Below are positions 43,386-55,578 of a DNA stretch of 64,000 nucleotides, piece after piece (the first letter of the stretch is position 1; each line of letters begins with the position of its first letter). The notes beneath the pieces were generated by a model. It was given only the letters and a program-made list of their open reading frames with translations. It ran no database searches and had not been told where the DNA came from. Source of the stretch: Plumapathes pennacea (lineage: Eukaryota > Cnidaria > Anthozoa > Antipatharia > Myriopathidae); the NCBI GenBank assembly GCA_964036295.1, contig OZ038468.1:9434183-9498182 (forward strand), in the 5' to 3' direction. Both the position numbers and the translations under genes were made by a program.

Positions 43386-44119
43386 GGATAGTTTCTATAC
43401 CGATCTCTATTCGTACCATCATTTTATGCACTATTTATTGTATTTCCTTCTTACTTGAACACATGATAAAGTATCGCATGCATGTGATCCTGTATAAAAT
43501 GTGTAATGTTTTCTATCTTTGTTCTTAATTCATTCAGAAATATCAATCCTCATTTTCCTCAAATTTCACAAGTTCCATGGACTATGGAAATACAAGGTAA
43601 GTACAGTACAGTGTAAATACCATTAATCAGCAGAATGTGTGTGATGTAGCTAAGACCTGACACTGCTCGACATTAACGGTTGCCTGCTATGCCTGGTACA
43701 ACCAAAAATTTTGGCCAGGCAGGTAAATTCATGGCTAACCTGAGTTTCAGGCTCTTTTCTGGGAGATGTGATATAGGGGCAAAAAAGAGAGGAAAACAGC
43801 CTGACACAAATCCATTGAAAAAAGCCTTCCGCCCCTTCACATGTCACCATATTTTCAGCCAATCAAAAGGACTTCTGGTTTTTGATTGACATGCATCCAG
43901 TTGCAAGCGGCTCCTGGCTTGTTCAAGAAAATAAAAATATTCATTTTTGTGAGTGATTTTAGCTGATTGAGCAAGACATTCACTGAACATTATTCTGTCA
44001 GTTCTGCCAGCACATTCAGAACAGTTGCTCATTTAATCGGGGAGTGATTTCTAGTTTTTTTTTTTTTTTTTTTCAAATTAGCGCATCCCTACTTGATGGC
44101 AATAATACTGATGACTATT

Positions 44120-44480
44120 AACCATTAACAATTTTTCCACTCTCTCACTTATCCGATATCCGAAACTCTCCAAGCATTTCTGCCTTCAAAACAAAACTTA
44201 AAAATAGCCTACTTTGCTAGATACCTACAACCTAGAAGTTGTCGTATTCTTTGTTTGGCTTACTTTACTTTACTTTACTGCACTGCACTGCACTGTTTTC
44301 TCTGTTTGCACTGCACTTCCACAATACTACACTTATATAGATCTAGTTTTTCGTCCTTGTAACGAGGAAGCCCAGATATCATAAGCCCCCCGGCTTCTTT
44401 CTGGGCTTCCTCACCACAAATTTTCTCAATTAGTAAGTTACAAGATAAATGATATGTGCAATGAATCAAATAAAAAATAA
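44120..44480 (+). pseudogene. LINE 3' end fragment in a SLU7 intron
   Basis: Reads SDIRNSPSISAFKTKLKNSL, the typical C-terminal end of CR1/L2-type LINE proteins, followed by a 3' UTR with a (TTTAC)n/(TGCAC)n simple repeat at about 44255-44300 and an A-rich tail near 44470-44490. Confidence 0.65.
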
Positions 44481-47400
44481 AATGAAATGAACAAGGTGCT
44501 TGAAATAGACTTGAGCACTGCAGAAACTAGTGAGGCAAGAGCTTAAAACATTTTGCTTTGATTTTGGGAAAGATTTAGGCTTTCTTTGAGGAGTTACACA
44601 CAAAACAGTGTCAGTGTCTGCACATGCTGATTCTTTTGTTTATTATCCAATCAGCACAACGCCCAGATTCTGGACATTCAACATTGGTCATTGAATGGGT
44701 TTTTGTCAGGCGTAATTTCATTTCTCTCCTCTCTCCCCAGTCTATTAGGCTGAGAGAAAAATTAGCTGAAAAGTTAGCCTGATACTCAGGTTAATTCAGG
44801 GCTGGGCAACCAGTATATATGAAACTTTCTATTGCTTGAAGTCATTCTACAGCCTGAAGGGCAACCAACCTAAAACCTTAATGTTGAGCACTGCCTGATT
44901 TTATCTGTGCGATCTGTGTGAGAAAACTGCTTCATGCAGGATGGGAGGAGAAGGGGTACAGTATGTGTCATAGTTGGAATATTGATTTAACATTATGAAA
45001 AACTCACATACAGTACAGTAATGTTAATTTTTGCTTTACGTTAGTTACCAGCCTGTTGCAGGCTTCTGGCATGCTCTCAAGATTCAGGTTCTGTCTTTCT
45101 TCAATAACCAGAAGCCTATACAGTAGCAGTTAAAGTGAGGTTCAACTGTAAAATTTTTTACATCTAATGACTGCAGTCTAAAATAAAACATCAGAGACCT
45201 CAAGAGAAAAAAATAGGCAGTTTGCTGGTCTGGACACTTGGTCAGGGATCCATATTCGTAGTCATATGGCGTCCAAGATGACAAAAAAGCCATGCGGACA
45301 AGTAAAATAACTCAAAAAGTTGTCCGTTTGACGAGTTAACTCAAATACAATTATTCTGCTGCAAATGTGTTCAAAAACCTGTGTTCTGAAAATTCCTCGT
45401 CTATTTTGTAACTTCCAGGAAAACCGCTAAAACTTTGCCAACTAGCTTCCTTTCGCTCTAAAATCATAATCATTTTGCTTGTGCATTGTTGTTATATGCA
45501 CTTTTTTGGTTCTGGAAATTAAATAACAAATGTTCCATTTAATTATACTGCCATTTGCTTTTGTTATAATTCTGCACTTTTGAATGGGCAAGTAAAATTT
45601 TGCCAGGGCAAGTATCTTATCCAGCATCCACCTGATGACCATGAGAAAAAACGAATATGGGTCCCTGCTTGGTGCAAAAAAGGGACAGCAATCGTGAGTA
45701 GAATTTGCATAATTTACAGTAACATGTTTATATAAAAGATGAATTGGTGTGAACTTGTTGGGGTAGTATATGTTACAGTATTATGGCATATGTTTAATTT
45801 TAATGGTTGGATTGCAGGTTCAACGTAATACCCTTCCAATCAAATACCGCAAAGGATCCTGTAAAAACTGTGGTGCTACCACTCACAAAAAGAAGGATTG
45901 CTTGGAAGTAAGTAGTCAGTACACCCATGATAGTGTTCTTTAAGTTTTCGGACAGCCACTTACTGTACAGTTTAGGCTAGGAAAACTGACAGATTTGCTG
46001 TCAGTTGCTTTGCCACCATTGTACTGCAGAGTCAGTGAGAGGAGAAAATGACTGGTAGCAGGGTGAGAGGCAGATGTTTATTGTGCATTTTAGACTTTCT
46101 ATTGCTAAAATGTATTGAATTTGTGTGTTTGTGATGAATTCATTTGACCACAGCTGAGCTTTGATTATGATGGAAAATGTGACAGGTAATGTCCAGGCTG
46201 TTGACAGTAACCTGATATACCATACACATATTAGTATAATGATTATTACAGTTGAAGCTTTCTGGGTGGACACTCTCATAAGTGGACAGCTCTACTTGTG
46301 GATGCCTTTATGAAACCCTGTTTAAAATGTTGAATAATCAGACTCTGTATTTAAGCATTCTTGTAAGTCAACTGTCTATAAAATTATGCGTTGCACAGTC
46401 TAGCAATGCATTTTTGTGTATATACATCAATCAAGGTTGCTTTCATGCATTGGGCAATAAGTTAAAATAATGTCGTACAGACACAGTGTATCAGTATTGA
46501 AACAATATCAAATTAATGCTTTTTTTTTTCAGGTTTGATGGAGAGAATGGCCCAGATGTAATTTTTGTTTATTTTTTTCTCTCAGATGGAATGGCTATGA
46601 TGTCAGACAACATCAACAGATTGTTGAAGAATACACTAAGATGGACCTTGTGAGTATGGAGTGTAATAGAGTGTTGCATTTTGCAGTGTTCTACATACCA
46701 GATTCCCAGTTTGATTCATGGTCAAAATATTAGATACTATTACTTGTATCTTCGACAAATAATTTAAATTGCAAATTGTTCGAAGTATTAATGTGAGCCC
46801 AGGAGGTCCACAATTCATTATAATTTGGTCTCACAGGGCATGGGAAAATATGTTTTATGATGTTAACTTGAATTTCTTTTTTACAGGCTAAGCAGCAGTT
46901 AAAGGCACAAAAAAAAGGAAAGAAAGAAAGGTACAGAAACCGGAAGACAAAAAACAATGTAGCAAGTAAGGTAACTTCTTGCTCAAAACTGATCTCTTGG
47001 TTTCATAGCCTATTACCCCTTCACTTCCAGGAGTGACAATTTTCAATTTTATCCTTCAGTTTCTCAGCAGAGGTACAGTACATGCCTGGGTACATGTCAT
47101 GTACAGGGCATTTGACTTTTGATAAAATCTGACTAAACTATTAAATTCTCTTTAGGTCACTCATACATTTTCTTCTTAAAAGGTTGAGAAAATCTGCAGT
47201 GTGATCAAACACACTATGCTCAGCCTGTCTTTCATGCTGACAGCTCTCAGCATTCTTGGCCAACTTAATATCAGATCATGAAGTCATCCCAGGAAGCCAG
47301 TTGTAAACCAAGTTCATTCTCTCATGCTCATGGCTATGAAACTGCAGAGTTATGATCAAAGATTTCCTCTGTATGTAGCAACCCATGTTGTGCCTTGAAT

Positions 47401-48499
47401 AACAGGCCTCTGCTGTATGAAGTTGTTCCCTGATGCAAGTCACTTGGTATTATGTACAGTAACAGTATTTTTTCTGTATACTTTCTTTTAACAGGCTGAT
47501 GAGGATACTGAAGACGAAGACAAGTATGCAGAAGGTCTGGCCAACAAAATTTTGATACAAAAAGGTTATGATAAGTAACAAATTAATACTTGATCCAACA
47601 TACAGTACTGATAAAATGTCGCAAGAAAATAATTAATAAAAGCATATGATTTCATTTCCTGTAGAAGTACCACTGCGAGGAATTCGAGAATATGAGAGGA
47701 CATGACAAAGGTAAATAGTGAATGGCTTCCCTGCTTTATTACATCTCAGCTCTTATAATGTACTTGCATGATTATTGTATTTCACATACTTCCTTTTCAG
47801 TGTCTGTAAAACTTGTTCTTGAGTTCGGCGTACTACAACCCCAAGACAAGATCAACACGTAAAAACCCCCCTGCGAGAAGGCAAAAAGGACAAGTAAGTT
47901 TAGTTAATTAGACCTCCAAGGTGCAACAAAGGTGTGTCCCTGCGGCCATAAACAAATCTTACTACTGCAGCCTCCTCCTCCTACAACCTCCTCCTTCAAA
48001 CATGCAAAGCATGATGTCTCTATGCTTATGACGTGAGACTTGTTCTGTTTTCCAGTGTGACGTTCTCTCATGATAACTTTGTGCAATATTCAGGAGATAT
48101 ACAAAAAATGGCCAAGTAGGACGCAAAGTAAAGTTTCTCCTGGCAGTCTAACCCAGTCTCTTGCCATCTCGCTCAGATGAATGCTGATTGAACTCGCTCA
48201 ATAAATTCTCAGAACTAAAGGCCAACATAATTTGCAATTGCCTTCACTTTGAAGACCAATCAACAATGTGAGAAAAGTCCATCGCCACTAGCTTGCTTAC
48301 GTGACCAGATTGCAATATTGCTTTTGCTTCTGATTGGCCGAGAATGCTGCCAAATTTATTTGGACCAATCAAAAAGCATAGGAAACGCAAAGCAATCACG
48401 TGACTACTTTGGACAGTCAACTAAAAACCGCCCCAGTATACTCACGAAGATTGTCTCGATTGTTTCCGCTCACACGATAGCTTCGTAAACACGGCTTCT

Positions 48500-48945
48500 C
48501 ACAGCTCTTATACTGCCTACCGAAAATAAGGACCAATTATGATAAATTCAATATCAGACTTAATGGCCCTAAAATTTGGAATGAAGTTTCTGAAACTATC
48601 AAAGGAAATAATCAAAGCACAAAACTATTTAGAAGTAAACTCACTGCTCACCTGATTGAATCTTACTGATCTTGTTTGAAAGTTATTTTTTATTTGTGTG
48701 TGTGTCTGCTTGTTTGTTAGTCTTTTGAAATGGTACTGTATACTGTGTAGTTAGTGATTATGTTTCGCCTTTCTGACTATCAACTGTACTAATATTCATG
48801 TCTGAGTGCTTGACACGATTAACGTACTAGTTATTTCTAGCATCCTGTACATTTTCCCTGTAATTCTAAGCCATATTGTTGTTGTTAGCTTCTCGCTCCT
48901 TCGCAGAGGCTTCTCGTTGTACGCTCGCTGTTTTATAGCGTTTAG
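48500..48945 (+). pseudogene. LINE 3' end fragment in a SLU7 intron
   Basis: Reads TNYDKFNIRLNGPKIWNEVS, then FRSKLTAHLIESY and a stop, a standard LINE C-terminus (GPKIWN...FK.KL...), followed by a T- and GT-rich 3' UTR. 5'-truncated copy between two SLU7 exons. Confidence 0.7.
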
Positions 48946-51618
48946 TTGTGGGAAATGTAAAGCATGCGGATACCTGGGGGAGAGAAATTCAAGCGTGCCA
49001 TCGTTTTTCCTTTTCTACACTGCCCCCTCCCCTAGGAAACCTCTGCGGAAGAGAGACACACAGCTTACTGCAGTTGGATGATCATTGCATTATATTCTTC
49101 ACGGGCAGTGTTTGCTTGGGATACGTACGAAAAAGGAGCGGACGTGCACTTACGGGCAGACCCGGCAAAACTGGAGTTACTTCACCGCGAATACAAAGTC
49201 AAAAAGGGAGACTTTGAAGAGGACTAGAAGCTGAATATTCTGTAAAAGGTACGCCAACTTATAATCGTAGTTTTCCACAAGCAACTGTGGCCACAAAAAT
49301 GTTGCTCAAACTGATCTACTGCTGTACGTTTTATTCTGTGTAGTATGGAGGAGAGAAGCATAAACGGTGAATGTATGCATCAATCGGAATCAAATCTGCT
49401 TACGTCTCCAGAGTGATTAACCGTTGTTTGCAATATAGAAACGATCTTTTCCCGCTTTGGCTACTGGCTGTAACATTTATTGGTTTTTCAAGAAGTAGTG
49501 TAGCATGCTCTGACAATCAAAGTAGTTTTTTAGACTTTTCGTCACTCTTTCATGGCGTCTCTTGCAGGAACAATACGTGGAGTATTCACGAACAGGCCGC
49601 GTGGTAAAAGGTATAGGAACCAGTTCAACTTTGATGAAGTGTGCATACAGTGCTTGTTGTGATATAGTGTCTCTGGGATTAAGGTTTGTGTAAAACTCTG
49701 TTATTTAGAAGTCATGATTGACTTGTACTGCTCACTACAAACAAACTAGTGCCTGTCCTTGATAACCCACAATCTTGGACAAAAGTGTTGACACATTCTC
49801 CCCTCCCCCCATTCAATGTTGATAAATTAATTATTTAGCAACGATTTTCCGTCAAAGTCTTACCGGAACTCTTCCAAATTCAAGCTACAACATTGATACG
49901 GGGAGGGGGGGGCATGGGGGGTTATTAAAAGCAGTTTTCTTTGGAACTGGTGACTCACAGCATGGTAGTTTTGACAAAAGTACGACATTTAAAGCATGTG
50001 TCAACACATTTTGTCTGGGATTGTAGCTTCTTTCGAAAGTATGCTTTAGAAACTTCATAATGAAACACTGCTCTTTGTGATTTTTTTTCTGAAAACAAAA
50101 TGCGAACCTGTCGCGTACTGAATTCTTTTGTTACGTTATTACAGGACAAAAAAAGGCAGTGTCGAAGTCCAGATAAGAAGACATCTGCACTAACAAGCAC
50201 ACTGTACGTTGAATGAGTGAACTTTGTATCGCATTCTCAAACACCTGCTGCTCGTTTTACGTCACTATACGAATGTCACACGACGTCGTAACTTGAACCT
50301 CTTTGAGGATTAATCTAAAAAAAACATTGTCATGACTTAAAATCCTGACCAAACTGACTCGCAAAGTCACAAAGAACGCAAGGAAAGCATTCAGTTTCCA
50401 AGACAAAAGCTCGGATACGTTGAGTGTAGGTCGGCATATGTTGAGTACGCCAAGAATGCGTCGGCTTGCGCGTAGATCTGAGCTCAACAAAGTCCTCGTG
50501 AGTTGGCCCAAGTGGTGTAGGCCGATTGGCATGCACATGTTTGAACGCACGGAAGTCGAAAACTTGCGTTGATTTATGAGGCAACTCCTCGGAAGCGAGG
50601 TGGCAAGCTTTTATCGTTTTATTCACTGCATAATCTCAACTTTTGCCTGTTAACAAAAGGTTGCTCGTTCGTTGACGTAGTTGTTACTGTATATGCTGAT
50701 GTGTTTGTTGTGTATTTAGTTGTCAGGCTGTGTGGGGATCGTTCCGGCAGAAAAGCAAATGGGGCTACGGCTGCTGTCATTCTATCGTCAGAAAGTCCTA
50801 CTGCACATGAGAAGCGACCAGCAGAAAGGTAAGCGGTCATCCACACAACTGTGTGAGTTAGTATAACAGAGATAATAACTGATGAGTTAACAGAGACAGG
50901 CAGTGAGGATCAAACGAGTAAACCTGAATGCCTGCAGTGAGATTAGGAATCTCCTGAACGAACAGTTTCGCCCGGAACGAACGGAAACGCCGGCATTGCA
51001 GTCTACAAACGAGTCCAGCAAAACAGACAGAGCACAAAAAAAAGGGTGTCGAGGTAATTTATCCTCAAAATTGATTCTACATCAACGACACGTCTTACAA
51101 ATCTTTATAACTCATAGATGCCACATTTAAACCAACTAATCTTCCACTAATGAAATACGTACGAGATGTAGACTCAATCTTAGCGATAAAAAAATTGCCC
51201 GGTTTACTTTAAAGCCAATTTTTGGACAACTTGATGTATTGTTAGTATCAGGCGCGGTCACTGTTCTGTTCGACTCATGCATGGTTTACTGATGCGGATT
51301 TTGCACTTACTCTTTCCAGACGCTTCTCCAACTGACCGAAGCTGCTAAAGCCATCAGTGAAGCAGACGAAAGCAATAAAACACTACTGGAGGTGAGAGCA
51401 ACACCGCTGACCAAAAGTAGTTTTGCAAAGATGTTTTCCTCAAGAAATTTTGCATGGGGTACATTAAGCTGGGGAAGTCAAACTAGTTTTGTGTCCAGGA
51501 GTGAATATGGTCATAGAAAGCCCACACTGGCTTATGACGTCACGACTGGTCCGCGAATGGGGATTTGTATGGGATTTTTTCAAGTAACTTTTTACGCGTT
51601 AATGTAACAGAACTTACT

Positions 51619-51855
51619 GGTCGATTTTTTAAACAAAGCCTAACTTAGACCTGGTTTATTGCTAAATTGAAGTTTAGACGGACGCCGTAAAACAGGGCTA
51701 GCCAAACGGAAAATTGCATTTTCAGAACATGGATCGGAGTCGGTTTTGTAAAGACGACGTTTAGCCGTTGTCCGTTAAGCATGGCTATTGTTTTAATCTT
51801 GTTTAGACAAGGACTTTCTTAACCGCGGTCTAAACCTTGTTTACAAAATCAGCCC
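51619..51855 (-). mobile_element. 237-bp MITE, copy B, in the last SLU7 intron
   Basis: Inverted counterpart of 19140-19376 with the same length. Ends GGTCGATTTTTTAAACAA and TTGTTTACAAAATCAGCCC, flanked by ACT (51616-51618 and 51856-51858), which is AGT on the element's own strand. Confidence 0.85.
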
Positions 51856-52435
51856 ACTGGGTCTGATAAACAGAAAGAGTCCTTCCCTCGGTTTTTAAGC
51901 CGATTGTTGCACTCGTAGTTCTGCGCCCTGCCGAGGTTGACAGTGCCGCAACGATAAGAAGAGTTTGAAATTTATGAAAGCGTGTTATAGAAAACGGATT
52001 CAAACCCCGGATTTGAACTCAAGTTAGCCATTCAACACAAACGTTGAACTCAAATCCAAAAGTGGCCAGCTACGAAAAATTGTTTGAAATTGGAATTTGT
52101 GACCTGTAGAGTTCGGATTATTTGTCGGGAACTCAACCCATTTGTCCAATGAACTGGTAAAAGAGAGCAACATTTGAAATTCATGCTGCCAAATTATATT
52201 AAATGACGTCAGTAACAAACCGCTGATCATTTCTAACCCTCTGCAGGCGCTTAAAGTCGAGGAATGCCACCAGAGAGACACTGAACGCCTCCTTGAGATG
52301 GACGAACGCCAGAGACCGTACAACTCACTCTGAGGGGACAACAAAGACATGACGGAAGAAGAAATGGAGGCGTATATAATGAAGCGTCGAAACCAAGACG
52401 ATTCAATGAAAATTTTTCTGGGTTCAGTCGATTAA

Positions 52436-54334
52436 ACTGAACCTTCCCAAAATGGACGTAATGCAAACGCCTGGGATGAGGTCGACGCTGGCTAATGTAT
52501 TGCAGGCGCAACTGCTCGTTTTCTGTTTAACTGTTTCAAAAGATTTAATGCTTCAAATGGAGAAGTTGATTTGGTATTGAAACATTTAAGGTGACTCCGG
52601 AGTTTCATTGCTGAATGATAGCTGCAACGTTCCTCAAAGTTTTTACAGAAGTCGCATAAAAGCCAAAAAGGTTATGATCCAAAGTTTATCATGGACGAGT
52701 GTGCCTGGTGAAACTCCTAAGTCACCTTAATAATAAAAGAAATGACCGCGCTTTGTAACATATTATTTTAAAACGGCTTTTTCAGCCATATCGACCAATG
52801 TTTGTGTTTGAAACCAATGACAGTTCGTTCTCAGAATTAAGTCTGCTTGCCGATTGACAGTTGATTGAATAAATATGCAGAAAGCTCCTGACTTGAAGGA
52901 GGGATCTTCCAGCTTTCTCCTCAGTCATTCTTGTAACGATACATCGTCCATATTCAAGTCGTTGTAATTTTTTGACTCTCCCTTAGTCGAGTCACGCACT
53001 CAAACATTCTTCCTCGTTCCGCGCGTTACAGTTTTTATATTTCTCTGGGTAAATGTTTCCGCTTTAAAAGTTGTGTATCGAAAAACGAGCATCCGTAAGT
53101 CGGCCATTGTGTCTATAGATGAAGTTGACTGCTGCTGGCTTTAAAAAATGTCAAAGAACAACTTCCGGATTTTCCGTAATTTAGTCAGAAATAGGTCTGG
53201 TATCTTCTCAGAAATCAAGGCAGCTGTAAGCTCGCGAATTTGTAGAAAGTACTTTGGCGGGATTGGGTATTTAATAGAACTGGCTCAAGGCCACATCGTA
53301 AAAATTGCTTAATTTTAGGTATGTGGAAGTGCGCATCCGTTTCCGCTGGCCTCCACTTTTGTGAACCGCGTATTCGATTTAGTCTCAGTTTTGAAAACCC
53401 TAATTTACAAGGCGGCAGAGGGTGAAAATTATAAACTTAGACGCTCGAATTGGGAGAATTTAGAATCCTTCACCGAGTGCCAAATCTTTGAACCGGAAGG
53501 AGACCTTCCGGAGTCGCACTGAAAAAAGTCTATCCGTGACTTCATTACTCATGTCATGCACAGCTTATGTCCAACATCTACATACTTCATCAGAGGCCAC
53601 GATACTCTAGCCTGGGCTGCATTCAAACTAAATACGTGCTTAAAGAAAACACGCCTTTCTTCTTTTGGCTGAATTTCAAGTCGAATAAGCAAAGCAAATA
53701 TAATCAAACGATAGAAATATTTCGACAAGCTGAAGTCGCTCGATCGCGATCAGGGCTGTCAGTGGTCACGGGTCTTTCAACTTTGACTTACGCTTGTCAA
53801 ACCGAGAAATTACCAAAACCTCTGTGATAATGGTTCTGAAGTGCAACAAATCTACTGGCAATTCAGGAATACAATGATAACAATCAAAATAACTCCAGAA
53901 AACGTCTTCCCATCTCTTCGTTTCTTCATGCGTATTCGATGATGCTCAAATTTCAAAGGCAATTGTTGACACGGCATGACGGACTGACTAACTGACGCAG
54001 TCTTAACTGCAATAAGGTGGGATACTTAAAATGCCACCGCAAAAACTACTTCGACGATCGCGTTCTAGATTTTGTTGCGTTGTCGGTAATATTGATACTG
54101 CCCAAATTGGGAACAGAACGACTTCCATATTTGGAATCCATTGTTGACAGCACCGGGACACATTCCAATTGACTGGATCGCATGAAGCTTTGCTTTTCAG
54201 CACTTCGTGCTGAAAGCGAGCTTAAAAAATACGGAGCATGTCAGATTTTCTCGGTAACAGGTTTTGAAAGTTCCTAGTTTTCTCGGAAATACCATGTTAA
54301 AATTTCTGTCTCTTGTATTCTTTCCTCATCTAAA
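52436..54334. other. No recognisable gene
   Basis: Non-coding sequence 3' of the SLU7 copy. Small frames show no family resemblance. Confidence 0.4.
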
Positions 54335-54800
54335 CATAGGTCCGCAAAGCGTACGTGAAGCTATTTGCTAGTTGATAATAGTCTATGATAGGTAGTTCGT
54401 GTTACAACGAGGCACGAACTATCATCGAATATTATCACCGTTTGATCGGGTATTTACACTATGTTCTACTATGCCAGCTACGTACTATGCATGACCAAAC
54501 ACAAATGCACAAACATGACAGTTTATTATATGATTATTTTGAGCTGATCGACATAAAAGGAGGAAAATCTCTCAGTGCATTCTTTGTGTTAAGTAGGTAA
54601 TAAAAGACAAACTTTCTCACAGGACCTGTACCACGGCGGCTTTTATATGGATAACACTTCATGCTCCTCCCCCCTCAGTAGTTTTTGCCACCTAGAGGGG
54701 GAGCATTTTAATGACCTAATGAGATGGGCCGAACGGCTGTTCGAGTATCGCCCAAACGCCGACATAGAAGCTATTTGCATATTGCAAATAGCTTCAAAAA
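54335..54800 (+). repeat. Interspersed repeat, copy 2 (uninterrupted)
   Basis: Inverted match of 13805-15182 without its 0.9-kb insertion. GAAGCTATTTGC occurs at 54357, and the hairpin GAAGCTATTTGCATATTGC...GCTTC at about 54767-54795. Contains a TATA-like GGCTTTTATATGG segment on the plus strand (TATAAAAGCC on the other). It may be a MITE or a solo-LTR-like sequence; not resolved. Confidence 0.7.
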
Positions 54801-55578
54801 GAGAGGGCTTGCGGGCATGCAAACCATTATAAAAGATAGACTGTTGGCATGGCGTATTTACCTATCTCATGGCCATTCAGGAAGTAATCGGCAATATCGT
54901 TAGTCGGTCTGGCAGTACTTCCGAATCCGACGAGTAATCTCGTGGATCTGGAAGTAAACGTCAAAGAACTTGCTAACCAACCAACAGCAAATACCTTATG
55001 ATCTTATAAATTTTCGACCCTTTTTCAGACTCTGTATACCAAAAAAATTACCCTATTTCTGCAGACCAAATACCAAAATATGCAAAATCTACTATTTCAG
55101 ACCAAAAAGACAAAATTGATTCCCTTGCGCAGCCTTAAAAATGTTAAAAAACGATACTGCCTTTGAGGCGGCGCATGCAGTATTGATGGGACCCTCCCCT
55201 CCTACCCCCCTCCGGGATATTCATCTCTAATTCACGTTAATTTTAGTCGCATTTATCAAATTTACACGAAGCGTTAATTTTCTATAAAAAAGTGTTGTAC
55301 GCACGTTTCAAAATAAAACGCTTTAAGGACTTACATATTTATACTTTACGTCTTTCTTTGTACACGCTATTTCACTCCGATGTGACGTTTATTTACCATT
55401 GCACTTCTGTCAGTCAGTTATTACTGTTGAGGGGCGACCGCTGACAGAACACAATCAGACTGCGGGGGGGGGGGGGGTCCCCATCCTAACGTGGGAATTC
55501 GCTTCCCCACTGGTTCGATACTGTGCTCATTGCAAAAGATCTGGTTTTATAAACACGCGCGTAGCCCTGTACTTTACA
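54801..55578. other. No gene; diverged copy of the foldback centre
   Basis: 55015-55180 resembles the inverse of the unpaired centre of the foldback at about 4840-5100 (TACCCTATTTC, ACCAAATA, AACGATAC words). A G run of about 13 is at 55465-55478. Confidence 0.4.

Larger units (their letters stand above)
42894..52435 (+). pseudogene. SLU7: Intron-containing dead copy of splicing factor SLU7
   Basis: SLU7 acts in the second step of pre-mRNA splicing (3' splice-site choice). Exons in family order, most with AG acceptors and GT donors: 42894-43013 (QDWRKEKEL), 43538-43596 (NINPHFPQISQVPW), 45607-45693, 45818-45907 (complete CCHC knuckle [14 protein letters not shown]), 46154-46185 (LSFDYDGKCDR), 46586-46649 (RWNGYDVRQHQQIVEEYTKM), 46887-46964, 47495-47564, 47665-47710, 47801-47893 (SSAYYNPKTR), 48056-48120 (HDNFVQYSGD), 49109-49248 ([18 protein letters not shown]), 49343-49365, 49568-49610 (EQYVEYSRTGRVVKG), 50145-50207, 50727-50828 (WGYGCCHS), 52247-52435 (TEEEMEAYIMKRRN). 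Ten in-frame stops lie at 42966, 43008, 47693, 47807, 48117, 49225, 49243, 50175, 50808 and 52331. A frameshift occurs within 47495-47564. The exon between 45907 and 46154 is unrecognisable, and two lysine/serine-rich exons (50896-51051, 51320-51391) are tentative. Introns rule out a processed copy. Confidence 0.92.

Noticed and set aside
42894-52435. SLU7 with in-frame stops read through by a non-standard genetic code
   Set aside because: All three stop codons occur in it, while the young Ty3 pol is open for 896 codons and ends at a normal TAG/TAA-type stop under the standard code.
42894-52435. Processed (retroposed) SLU7 pseudogene
   Set aside because: Introns with GT/AG borders, a SINE, LINE ends and a MITE separate the exons.
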